From Amphiduros pacificus (Eukaryota > Annelida > Polychaeta > Phyllodocida > Hesionidae): 64,000 nt of DNA. The stretch is from NCBI GenBank assembly GCA_949316495.1, contig OX439000.1:3474501-3538500 (forward strand), given 5' to 3'. Position 1 is the first letter of the stretch. Each line of letters begins with the position of its first letter. Made by a program: the position numbers and the translations under genes. The notes beneath the pieces are model-generated. The model did no database searches. It saw only the letters and a program-made list of their open reading frames with translations, and had not been told where the DNA came from. Shown here piece by piece: positions 47,398-59,175 of the stretch.

Positions 47398-48945
47398 GTC
47401 TGCCCGGCACGCTCCCCACCCTGTACTCACTGCACGCTCCCCACCCTGTACTCACTGCACGCTCCCCACCCTGTACTCACTGCACGCTCCCCACCCTGTA
47501 CTCACTGCTCGCTCCCCGTCCTGCACGCTCCCCACCCTGCACGCTCCCCACCCTGTACGCTCCCCACCCTGTACTCACTGCACGCTCCCCACCCTGTACT
47601 CACTGCACGCTCCCCACCCTGTACTCACTGCTCGCTCCCCACCCCGCACACTCCCCACCCCGCACGCTCCCCACCCCGCACACTCCCCACCCTGCACGCT
47701 CCCCACCCTGCACGCTCCCCACCCTGTACGCTCCCCACCCTGTACGCTCCCCATCCTGTATGCTCCCCACCCTGTACTCGCTGCACGCTCCCTGTACTAA
47801 CCTCACACTCCACCACCCTGTACTCACTGCACGCTCCCCACCCTGTACTCACTGCACGCTCCCCACCCTGTACTCACTGCACGCTCCCCACCCTGTACTC
47901 ACTGCTCGCTCCCCACCCCGTACGCTCCCCACCCTGCACGCTCCCCACCCTGTACGCTCCCCACCCTGTACGCTCCCCACCCTGTACTCACTGCACGCTC
48001 CCCACCCTGTACTCACTGCTCGCTCCCCACCCCGCACACTCCCCACCCCGCACGCTCCCCACCCCGCACACTCCCCACCCCGCACGCTCCCCACCCTGCA
48101 TGCTCCCCACCCTGTACGCTCCCCACCCTGTACGCTCCCCACCCTGTACGCTCCCCACCCTGTACTCGCTGCACGCTCCCTGTACTAACCTCACACTCCA
48201 CCACCCTGTACTCACTGCACGCTCCCCACACTTGGCTCACTGCACGCTCCACCACCCTGTACTCACTGCACGCTCCACCACCCTGTACTCACTGCACGCT
48301 CCACCACCCTGTACTCACTGCACGCTCCACCACCCTGTACTCACTGCACGCTCCCCACCCTGTACTCACTGCACACTCCACCACCCTGTATTCACTGCAC
48401 GCTCCACCACCCTGTACTCATTGCACGCTCCCTGTACTCACCTCACACTCCACCACCCTGTACTCACTGCACGCTCCCCACCCTGTACGCTCCACACCCT
48501 GTACTCACTGCACGCTCCGCCACCCTATACTCACTGCACGCTGCACGCTCCGCCACCCTATACTCACTGTACGCTCCCCACCCTGTACGCTCCCCACCCT
48601 GTACGCTCCCCACCCTGTACTCACTGCACGCTCCACCACCCTGTACTCACTATACACTCACCACCCTGTACTCACTGCACGCTCCACCACCCTGTACTCA
48701 CTGCCTGCTCCCCACCCTGGGCTCACTGCTAGCTCTACTACCCTGTACTCACTACACACTCACCACCCTTTACTCACTACACGCTCACCACCCTGTACTC
48801 ACTGTACGCTCACCACCCTGTACTCACCTCACGCTCCCCACCCTGTACTCACTGCACGCTCCACCACCCTGTACTCACTACACACTCACCACCCTGTACT
48901 CACTTCACGCTACACCACCCTGTACTCACTGCACGCCCCAGCACA
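47398..48945. repeat. C-rich minisatellite of interleaved 16-bp and 25-bp units
   Basis: Units are CACGCTCCCCACCCTG (16 bp) and the same plus TACTCACTG (25 bp), with CACGCTCCACCACCCTG variants later. A block of about 388 bp is itself duplicated: the landmark CTCCCTGTACTAACCTCACA occurs near 47787 and 48175. Long ORFs on both strands (up to 456 aa) result from the repeat and lack any gene context. Confidence 0.93.
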
Positions 48946-49164
48946 ACTTCCAAAAAATAAACTGGAAAAGTCCCAAACTTACCGCAGATCTTATAGCCAT
49001 TGAGAACTTTCACTGCTTGTCCAAGTTTTCGAAGGAGGAACGATCTCAATACAGGACATAAGTGTAAATTATAAGCTCTTGTCATTCACAAGCATAATTA
49101 TGATATTAACACAACTAACCATTAGAAAATATAACATAAACCCCAATTGTTCTATCAATTATCA

Positions 49165-49202
49165 TGGCTTGAGTGGGCCATGCTGCCACCTGGCGTGTTT
49201 AT
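49165..49202. repeat. dispersed 25-bp repeat with CTCF-like core (partner at 16.06 kb)
   Basis: GGCCATGCTGCCACCTGG followed by YGTGTT occurs here and at 16063-16087 in a CIMIP2 intron. Confidence 0.5.
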
Positions 49203-49874
49203 ATCTGTTACGCATATGAGAACTTGGTAGACAGAGTATCATTTAATACCTGGATCACAAATGTTGTAATTCAAGCAGTGAGAAATGAAAACAAGCAAAT
49301 ATGATGAATTTTGATATGAGGTGCAGTGATTTCATTTAATAATTACCGAAAGCAAATTATACAAATCTATTGACTAATATTCAATATTGGTAACAACAAG
49401 TAAGCATTTTCTAGTGCCAATAGAAAGGTCAGGATCCATACTTGTGTCTGTCCTCAATGCTGCGTTATGCACAGAGGACAAGCATAGCTGTGATGAGTGC
49501 ATGGCGGCCATTACGGCTACTCTGACTGTACGCTCTTGTCCATTATGATTCCGCTCACTGAATTTTATAGCCAAGACAGCACTTGTCCGTGTAGGCCTGG
49601 GATATATTGTATGACAAGGAGCAATGATATGCCCATTATTATCCTTTTAATTATGGTAGTTGTTTATACATTGTGGCTGGTGGGGCCACATTGATGCATG
49701 TTGTGGTCTGTGATCCGCTGGTTTTGCATGTTTTACATGCTCTTCACATGCAAGTGTGACATAACATAACAATAAACTATCTACTTTCTGTCAGCATTCC
49801 TCTGCCTGACCTGAGTATGCCATATCCCAGGACAAAAAGTGCAAGAGATGAAACAGTACTAAAGGTAAGGGCTA

Positions 49875-50116
49875 GTGTTATTGCCAGAGGCTGCCAGAAA
49901 GTCGTGTTTCATGTTGTGGTATAAACCTAAGGAATCTATATCCCTCATCATTGGGGATTGTTGGCAAAATATTAAGTATTCTCATCACAGAATGGCATTC
50001 ATCATATCAGTCAGCTGTCATGTCTACATATCTATCCCAGCATTAGAATCGAACCAACCACCTCCACTGATATTACCAACAAAGGACAGCAGATCCATTG
50101 CTCTACCAACTGTGCT
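49875..50116 (-). mobile_element. tRNA-derived SINE, minus strand
   Basis: Read on the minus strand from 50116: GCACAGTTGGTAGAGCA (A box) and GGTTGGTTCGATTCTAATGC (B box), with tRNA-like spacing, then a body of about 170 bp. The (TA)n tract abuts its 5' end. Confidence 0.65.
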
Positions 50117-50326
<210 letters not shown>

Positions 50327-50474
50327 GTATATGTATATAGATCTAAAATGATAAAATGATATAGATGAGTGAAATCGACCTACATTACCAATTACATACC
50401 TGTCAGCATATTATCGTCGTAATTACCCTTCCTCTGTCATTAAAGGTACACTTTATCTGTCATCATAGTGACCC

Positions 50475-50622
50475 TTTCTCTTTGTTGATTGGAAGACAGG
50501 AGGTGGTGGGTTCGACTCCCACTGCCGGCAGTGTTATTTTCACACTGGTTAAGAGGCTTAAAGGTCAACTTGGCTACTGTTGCTGAAAAGGTTGCAAAAT
50601 GACATTTCACAACTGTCATTAT
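50475..50622 (+). mobile_element. tRNA-derived SINE copy
   Basis: It contains a perfect B box GGTTCGACTCC (near 50510). The 3' body is shared with the copy in the MKI67 intron (3659-3770), including TTTCACACTGGTT and CATTTCACAA. Confidence 0.65.
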
Positions 50623-50829
50623 ATTATCCTTTCTCTATTATTATAATTATCGTTTATCATTATAATTGCCCTTTCTCACTTTTTATTACATACACATTCT
50701 CTACTGACATAATACAAATAGAATCTTTTATTGAGAATGAATTAAGCATGCCAAATATCATTTATACTATTTTCCATCCGTTGCATATCAACTTTACTGT
50801 AAAATTAAAATTACATCATGTATAATTCA

Positions 50830-53130
50830 AATACAATATTTAGTTTAATAAATGGTTTGAGCATATAATCGGAATGCCACAGTCTACCATTAGCAATTTG
50901 TGATGCATGATGGGATATTTAGCAGCTGCTCATTAGAATGGTAAGAAATTAAAGCAAATCGATGCTGCCACCATGTTCCGACATGGTAATTCACTTATCA
51001 TAGCAGATTGCCATCAGCACATTTATGTTTTCTAAAATATTCTCAAGAACTTGATGTGAGATTTATGTATTTCTTTTGATCGCATCATTCCGCCTTGAGT
51101 ATTCATAAGGAACTATTTGAGTTGGTGGGAGAGAGTTTTTTTTTATTGTGGTGATTGTCTTTGGTGTTGTGTGCTCACTGAGTCATATTCTGCTCCAATA
51201 TCATTTTCTGCTGAAGCCCACTTCGACTCTATATAGAGAGAGTGTACTCCAGGCACAGGGTAGACTTCATCACATTCCTTCACACAACCTAAATTAATTT
51301 AGTCCAAACTCTCATGGCAGTACATTCAATATGGTTGTCGCTGTTGAGGTTTGGGTGACTCATCAGTGTGAAGTATCAGCTACGAGCACAGCCGTGAGCC
51401 ATGGCCAAAAGAAACTTGACGCCGTTTTGGGCCACTGATACACAAAACTCTGGGGACTCTGTCTGAGCAGATGCTATAACTGTTAGTGGAGATTGGCACG
51501 AGAAAGTCACTCAGATCTGCCTTAACTTGCCGTGATGTTCCCACGAGGAATACAGCGCCCTCAGAATTCATGCTGTCAGCACTTAGGACACCACCTGGGA
51601 AATTGTTTCCCCTAGAAATGTTTCTACGACATGCACAATGTTCCATTGCTATTGATAGGAAACATTTGAAGGCAATTACAAAAGTGATTGAAAATTTAAT
51701 GATTTCTTTTATCTGGGACGGGAGCACCTATTTTTATCTCGACTGGTACCATAGTTTTGCATGACAACCGGAGTACATAAAACAGTAACTCTCTGTGGGA
51801 GTGATGTCCTAAACCAAACACAAACAGTAATTTGTATCACTTTCAATAACAAACCATTACTGGATGGTAGGGACATCATGACAGTGTGTTTTTCTTGGTC
51901 CACGTGTGCAATATTTGTTTGTTTATACTTATGGCCTTGTACAATAGAAGCCTGTCCCCGGGAAACAATGCCCTACAGTTCGAGGCATGGCCAATGCCCC
52001 CCTCTATTTTCCAACAACCCCATCAATTCCAACAACATATATATCAATTCCAACAATTGATTGAAGTGTACTGAAGAAATTTGATAAATCAGATCTATCT
52101 TATAAGTTATATTTATCAAGAAATATGGTTGTATTCTATAAAGGAGACGAATTTGATCAATTCGAACAAACTATCTGTGTGTGTCCATCAATTCCAACAA
52201 TTCCATCTATCCCATGAACCAATATAATTCAATATTGATCATAACTTCAGTAAGTATTCTATGTACAGACCTGCACAGTTCATAAGCTCTGTACATTTTA
52301 CTACAGCTATCTGGTCAACCCCATATTTCTAGAAATGAGAAGAATCGGATGTATCTGAACAATTCCATCTTTGGCTACTTCCTATAAATTCCAACAATTC
52401 TATCAATCCCATCTATAGCATGTCCTGTCCTTCTGTCTTGATAAACTAGAAGAAACCCATCTATTTGAACTTTCCTTACATATATTAAACAACCCGCTAA
52501 TCTATTGATGGTGGTGATGAGGCCCACCTATGGTGAGTTGTGTAATTAATGACTTTATTGTTTCTATCAACCATTTCAATCAGCCCCCTTGTACTTGTTA
52601 TAATCAGAATCAGATAAATCAGAATTAATGCATATATGTCTATTTGTAATGTACCCTTTGACTGTTACCATCCTTTATGAACCTTTTTTATGCTGTGGGG
52701 GTCTATCAGGAAGGGGGATGAAGCTCAGTCAAATCTACTCCATACATTTATCAGAAAAGCATGAACGACTTAATGGATTCCTTCATGTCTGCATGTTTCC
52801 CTATAAAAAAAATGGGATATGTCTGGACAATACACTCTAAGCATATTTTCTATAAATTTATTTTCATAAATGGTTACCAATGATGTTAAGTCATGTGATG
52901 TGAATCATATTTTATCCAATATCTAAGTTGACCAACTCATGTTGCTCAAAAGATCAAGAATGCATTTGTGGAATGATAGTCCTGTCTTCTGTATGTGTTA
53001 ATTGGTATTATGTCATGCCACCCAGGGTACCTACATCTACATACATCACCCAACTTGTGCAAATCACAGTCTGAATCAACCTGTTATAATGTGTTTGTAT
53101 TGTTAGTTACACTATTAGACTTTTCATAAT
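50830..53130. other. spacer, no gene identified
   Basis: The stretch 51380-51780 is less AT-rich and open on both strands (115 aa minus, 92 aa plus), but I recognise neither product. At 52000-52420 the motif ATCAATTCCAACAA recurs irregularly, probably a decayed tandem repeat. Confidence 0.4.
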
Positions 53131-53134
53131 TCAT

Positions 53135-53250
53135 TGTATGATTATCTGGTGGATAGAGTATAACTATCCTATTGCCACCAGGCCTTTCTCCCATACCTCA
53201 CTAGAGGTCTCTCTGAGAATAAATATTTTGTATTGTATTGTATTGTATTG
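53135..53250 (+). mobile_element. possible retroposon 3' end with (TATTG)n tail
   Basis: A unique stretch ending GAGAATAAATATTTTG runs into four TATTG units. Short tandem tails after an AATAAA-like hexamer are usual at LINE 3' ends. No reverse transcriptase sequence is seen upstream. Confidence 0.35.
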
Positions 53251-53254
53251 GTCA

Positions 53255-54700
53255 ATGGTCTGTCAGAGCACTTTGAGGACTTCAAAGCCTAACAGTGTAA
53301 ACATTATGTAATAGTAAACACAGGACAGGGTGTTCCTCTGACTATGATGGCACAGATATAATCCTTTCATGTAAGCTAGAAATCTGCACATCCCTACAGC
53401 ACTTAAATTGATGTCTGAAGAGTTGTACCTCTTCGGTTTTTGTTCAAATTGATCATGACTGACTAGCTTTACTGGATGTTGTCAAGACATAAACTAATGA
53501 TCCTGGTAATATGTCAGATGTGCAGAGCAGATTTAGAGTCTGTCATCAGCAGGTCAATTGTGTGGCCCTATATGAGGCTCTCTATGTGGGATGCATTTTA
53601 GTATTACATTGACTACAAGAAGTAGGTACCCACATGATTATCTTGCATGGGAAATTTAGACAAAAGCTTGTAGGTGGATTTATTAAAAGTTAGATGTGTT
53701 TTGATTGCCCTCACAGCAGGGTGGTTTCATGCCCCTGTGCCAGCAGAGATGACAATCAGCCCCTTGTCCGAGATTATCAACACCTCATGAGGTATTGATA
53801 TCATGTTAACCCACGTCCACAATTTGCCACATCCAGATATATGTTACAATCAACTCTCACCATCTTTTCTGCCAACATCCCAGTATAATTTTGTGACAAT
53901 TAGAATTTTGATGAAAGCATGAAATATCATTATCATTATTTAACTTTTTTCATGGATTTACCATTTTCAAAAGAAAGAAACTTTAAGATTTATTAATAGA
54001 TATGCTAATAATTATTTCTAGGGGTAGTTTTCCAGCAAAGATTTGTATATTGCAAAATATTATGTCAAAGAAATAAAGTAAAAATCATCTTGATGAGATG
54101 ATGTATAACAGTAACATTCTAAGATCAAAATGTGTACAAAATATCACCAAGTTACAAAGCAATCTGATATCATGTGGCATCAGTGGAGTGTCCATGGTGG
54201 TGGAGCATCTGTCACACCTCACAAATTGCAAAGAACCTTTATCAATTATATAGGGTCTTTTCTGAATGTGTAATCACAACGTTTGACAAGCTGGTGTGCT
54301 TGATAACTAATTCTGGGTGATGAACCCTGATGACTTTATTGCCCCATTTAGCCACATGTGTTCTACAGAATGTAAGTCAATCCACATTCAATTGATGGGA
54401 TAGATATACATATTGTTGGAAAGATGGGATTGATGGTGAATTGCTTGGGCCTTTGGCCATGGATGTACAGTTCTGAAAGAGTGAATATGGATATTCCTTT
54501 TTGCATTATCAGATAAGAATCGATAAAGCAAATCACAACCATTGCATTACACAGGTAGTATTCAATTACTACCTCTGCAGTCATTGCCCTGTTTTTGATC
54601 TCATTCAAAGTTTAGAAATTCCCGAGTCAAAAATAATTACCTTGCTCCAAAAAATATCAACAAATCTGAATTGACCAACATTAGGTCATAAACTGTAACC
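53255..54700. other. AT-rich spacer, no gene seen
   Basis: Only short unsupported ORFs. Confidence 0.4.
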
Positions 54701-54704
54701 AGGT

Positions 54705-55078
54705 GCCATACATGGAGTGGTATATGTAGTACCATACATAGAGTGGTATATGTAGTGCCATACATGGAGTGGTATATGTAGTGCCATACATAGAATGGTA
54801 TATGTAGTGCCATACATAGAGTGGTATATGTAGTACCATACATAGAATGGTATATGTAGTGCCATACATGGAGTGGTATATGTCGTACCATGCATGGAGT
54901 GGTATATGTAGTACCATACATAGAATGGTATATGTAGTGCCATACATGGAGTGGTATATGTCGTACCATGCATGGAGTGGTATATGTAGTACCATACATT
55001 GAGTGGTACATGTAGTACCACACATAGAGTGGTATTTGTGATACCATATATATGCTGTGGTGTATGAAGTGCCATACA
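54705..55078. repeat. 26-bp minisatellite, about 14 copies
   Basis: The unit is CATACATGGAGTGGTATATG plus TAGTAC, alternating with CATACATAGAATGG and CATGCATGG forms. GGTATATGTAGTACC inside the unit can fold back on itself. The three overlapping minus-strand ORFs are periodic artefacts. Confidence 0.9.
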
Positions 55079-55879
55079 CACATGGAGGCATTGTATGGGA
55101 AATGTTACTTGCGGGGGTAGGGTAGAGACACAGTCTGTATATTAAGTAGGTGTCTAGAGGCAGGACAGCAATGGAGTGGAAGCTCTGGTTTAAGAATGAG
55201 TCAGCCATTATGATCAGGTAGATATCTCCAGGGAAATTTAGGCCAGTGTCGGGGAGAGGGGTCTGATGGAAGCTAATGGTGAAGATGGGGGCACTTAGCA
55301 CCTACCTGCAAGTAAAACATTGGACAGTGATGCGTGTTTGTAGCGGTGCCACCAGATGCACCAAGCAAATTTAGCTAAGTCAAACATATTTATATAATTA
55401 CATAAACAACTAAGGAGAAGAGCATTTTTTTATGATAGTGGCAGACAAGGGTTCCTTTAGCACCAGAGAAGAAATATGCGACAATAAACAGGGATACATC
55501 TTGTATTTCTCTTTGCAGTTTTGTGTTTGATCCCTCAGTATGTACATGTCAATGTATTAAGATGTCAATCTTAATACTTGGTAGTTGGCATACTGATGCA
55601 AAGGTTATACCTTAGAATAATATATTTATTATTGCTCTCAGGTAATGCGTACTTAATCGTATTACTCAAAGCTGCATGGTTCTTATCAACATATTTGCCA
55701 TGTTAAGGTACACATAATGATGTAATATCATCATTCTGGGATGGATTTATTAAGCAAATTCATATTTATTTCATAAACCATCCCCTTTTATTACACCCCC
55801 TTTCCCGGAGGGATTTTATGAGTGAAGATCGCATCCCAGGAATCAATTGATGATAGTGTGATGCAGCAGGTGGGGGACC

Positions 55880-55912
55880 TGATGAGTCAGCACGTGACCA
55901 CCAGGGGTCAGC
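55880..55912. promoter_or_regulatory. dense motif cluster: NF-E2/MARE, E-box, CTCF-like
   Basis: Within 33 bp lie ATGAGTCAGCA (NF-E2/Maf consensus, 55882-55892), CACGTG (E-box, 55891-55896) and CCACCAGGGGTCAG (13 of 14 to the CTCF consensus, 55898-55911). The surrounding 55790-56000 is GC-richer than its flanks. Confidence 0.4.
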
Positions 55913-55999
55913 ACCGGTCACTAGGTCAGTGCCAGCAAGATGCCATGTCCACAGGTCTACAGTACAGGTAAATCGCTCACTCTGCCTCACCTTGTCTCT

Positions 56000-58380
56000 C
56001 CTCACATCTATTCAACTCTGTGCGTATCTATATAAGGAAATCATTAATTGAGCGCCAAAAATAGACAAAAGAGTGAAAAAATAAGAGAAAAAAAGAAGAA
56101 AGCTGTGGAAAATCACGTTTGACCTATCTTTGAAATGGTTGTTTTCATGCGTTTTTGTTAGAGACATGCATTTTGATCGCTTACCATTTAAGGTATTCAA
56201 CTTGTAAGAAAAACATGTTTCTGTATTTTCTTCAAATTTGTTTTACTATTCCCACATTTGCCTCTTATTTAGAAATTACATATTTATCTATCTACATTCT
56301 GATAGGATCTATCTAGTTCTATCTGGGTTTTGGCACAGAATTTACCAGCGTGATGAGAAAATAAGCGACACTTATTACCCGCCATGCTTGCTAAAGTCGG
56401 CGGTAGGCAATAGCTACATGCTGAAAATGTTTCCCTCACTTGTTTATCTATTTGTACAAAAAAAAATGTTTCCATCTTAATGTCACTAGAATCAATAATT
56501 AGCTCCCAGACACAGTTATACCAGTCACGCCACACTATTAATGTATACAGGGGATTATCTATACATATTTAGGTTCCCTTTCCCAACATCTAATTCAAGA
56601 TGGTTAAAAAACGATCCATTAATTTTGTCTGTGGCGACCCACATGCATATTGACATGAATCTAATATGATGTATATTAGAACATGTAACGTTATTCAGTT
56701 TTGACTATTCAGTAGTCACCATTCACTATTGACTATTCTATATTGACCATTCACTATTGACTATTCAGTATTGACTATTCGATATTGACTATTCATTAGT
56801 AACCATTCATTAGTGACCCTTCATAAGTGCCTATTTAGCAGTAACCCCTCGACAGCGACCATTCGGCAGTAACCTATCACATATTTTTGTCCTCGTGGGC
56901 AGGACTTTGTATAGTATTCTTAATCTTAATGCAAATACTGTTGTTCGTGTCAGCCTGCTTGGGATTCACGAATTAGCAAAGACTTGTTGCGTTCTTACAA
57001 CTTGAAAAAACTATTATTTTATTCCTTGTTAATATAAAATGTATGATTTTCCAATCTACATCTCAATAAATAAATGTTTTATTTGCCGTAAGAGAGAATA
57101 ACACCCTGAAACATCTTTAAATATCCAATTGAAATTTTGATAAATGTATCAGGTTCTCAAATAAGTTCAGCAAGAACGCCATTGTCAATGCTGTTAATTA
57201 TTTGGTCATTTGTCTGCTGCTAAGTAGCTGCATGTGGGACGGGGAAAATTTACACTTAAAACAAATCAAATGAATGTTTCCCCTTTCTCACATTTAGTAA
57301 ATGATAGGCTAATCATTTTGCCATAAATACATGGAGAATGTGTCAGACTGAAGGCCACGCTGAGCCGCGGAAAGGTTGTGACCACCGTAGATGCCTGCAG
57401 CAGCACATTGTGGGTCTGAGAGTGGCTGCAGCTGAAGCGGGTGTGACAGGTCATTGTGTGAAGTGTCTGCAGCGATGACTCACCACCTGATCACTCAGCA
57501 GACCATTCCTGGGCTGCCTCATTGCTATGTGCTCCTTCCTGTGTCTTTATGTGAACATCATCTCTGATTTGACTAATAAAACACGTGCCAAGTGCATATC
57601 TGGGCCTTTATGTGAGTAACTACCCCAGTCAAACTCAACAGTCTGCCGTCAGCGCCATCTGCCATTATTTTATATCCCTACAATGTGTGAGTAGCTCTAT
57701 GTTAAGAACTTTATTCCAATTCAAGAATCAATGGCTGGTTTGTTCTTAACATCTCTGTTTCATTATTTTGATTTGATTTGTTTGATTTGTTTGAAATAAT
57801 GACTTTCTCAGCACTGTTTAAGCTTTATCAGGTCAGCGTGTCAACGGGATTCAATGCTCTACTCTTTTCGAAGAGTGACTAGAGATTTCTTTTGCATTAT
57901 CACATAGACAAGATAACACAAACCAGGGCCTTTGCTAACCAGTCATGGCATAATTATCTTCATGCTCCAAAGACTAGTATTCTTCTCTATTCCTTTGAAT
58001 ATCTACGAAGTCTTCCTTTAACTGAGGCATGTAAGATGATACTTTGCCTCGCTTTCCTTTGTTTTGAGTCCCTCCCTTCTCTAACTCCATTCAAAGCGTC
58101 AAGGGCCATTTCACTATTGGGAATTCCCAGAATAGTCTCGCTCTATCTCTATGAATAGCTTGCAGAGTTCAAAGTGTCTTTTCTTATTTTTGACTTCCAC
58201 TTTATACTATTTCTATGAAGCAGAGTTCACAAAAGCAGTTTGCTATCCTTGAGTGAGTTTCTCCTTATGAATATCTGCATAATTGAGATTAACCTGGGAA
58301 GTGAAATGATTATTCGTGGGCTTGACACTCAACATTATGGCAAAGAGCTGAGCTCATAACTCACCCCATTGGTTTCTACA
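56000..58380. other. spacer without recognisable genes
   Basis: It includes a short decayed repeat of TATTGACTATTC/TAGTAACCATTC (56702-56875) and a GC-richer, non-repetitive block at 57340-57560. No exon can be supported. Confidence 0.4.
57790..57882 (-). repeat. dispersed repeat copy (partner at 40.67 kb)
   Basis: The inverse-oriented match to 40671-40735: 21 exact bases, then diverged similarity including GAGAAAGTC. Confidence 0.5.
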
Positions 58381-58389
58381 CTTAGCACA

Positions 58390-58800
58390 TAGCATTGCAA
58401 CCAAACACCCCACCACCTGTATATAAATACCCCCTGGTCTCCAACGGCCAAACACCCCACCACTAGTATAAAACTACTCCCTGGTCTCACACGGTCTAAT
58501 ACCCCACCATCAATATATATATATATATATATATCTACTCACTGGTCTCAAACGACCTAACACCCCACTACTAATATAAAACTACCTCCTGGTCTCCAAT
58601 AACCTAGTACTTGATACTCCCTGGTCTTCCACAGTCCAGTACCCCCCATCTTCCACAGCCAAATACCCCTCCACCCATATATAAATACTGCCCGGTCCCC
58701 CTCCACTCATATATAAATACTGCCCGGTCCCCCATAGCCCATATATATGTAAGTATAGTCCCTTGCCTCCCACGAGCCATATATATATAGTCCCCCAGAC
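58390..58800. repeat. degenerate tandem repeat, about 45-65 bp units
   Basis: Recurring text 'ACCCCACCA..TATATAAATAC..CCTGGTCTCCAACGGCC' in six to eight diverged copies, with a short (TA)n inside. Confidence 0.65.
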
Positions 58801-59175
58801 TCCCGGAGCGGGACCACTTGACAGTTTGCAGCGTACATCATTAATGTGTTGTAAGGCTGGGGCTAATGGAGTGCCCTGAATGCAGGTTCTGTCTGGCATA
58901 ATTTGTGGTGTTTTTATCAGAGTTAGGCCAGTCTTCATTGGCTGTGTACCTCACAGAATACGAAAACATTCTAACGGGTGGTCACAGCTGATTATAGCGG
59001 CAACAGTGTGTTCAGAGAAAATACTTTGTCTAACATGTACCGCCCACATTATGTCTTTAACAGCCTGCTTCATGTTCACAAACTATTTAATGTTTAACAC
59101 AGCAAACATGATTTCATACACATAGACGTTGTCTGACAAAACACAAAACAAAGACATAATGTCCTCCTCCTATAT

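Noticed and set aside
47362-48732. 456-aa and overlapping 265-aa ORFs in the C-rich region
   Set aside because: Mixed 16- and 25-bp units cycle through frames; both strands are open, so the ORFs reflect repeat composition.
50085-50116. Functional tRNA gene
   Set aside because: A and B boxes are present, but the acceptor stem and anticodon arm do not fold as a tRNA and a SINE body follows.
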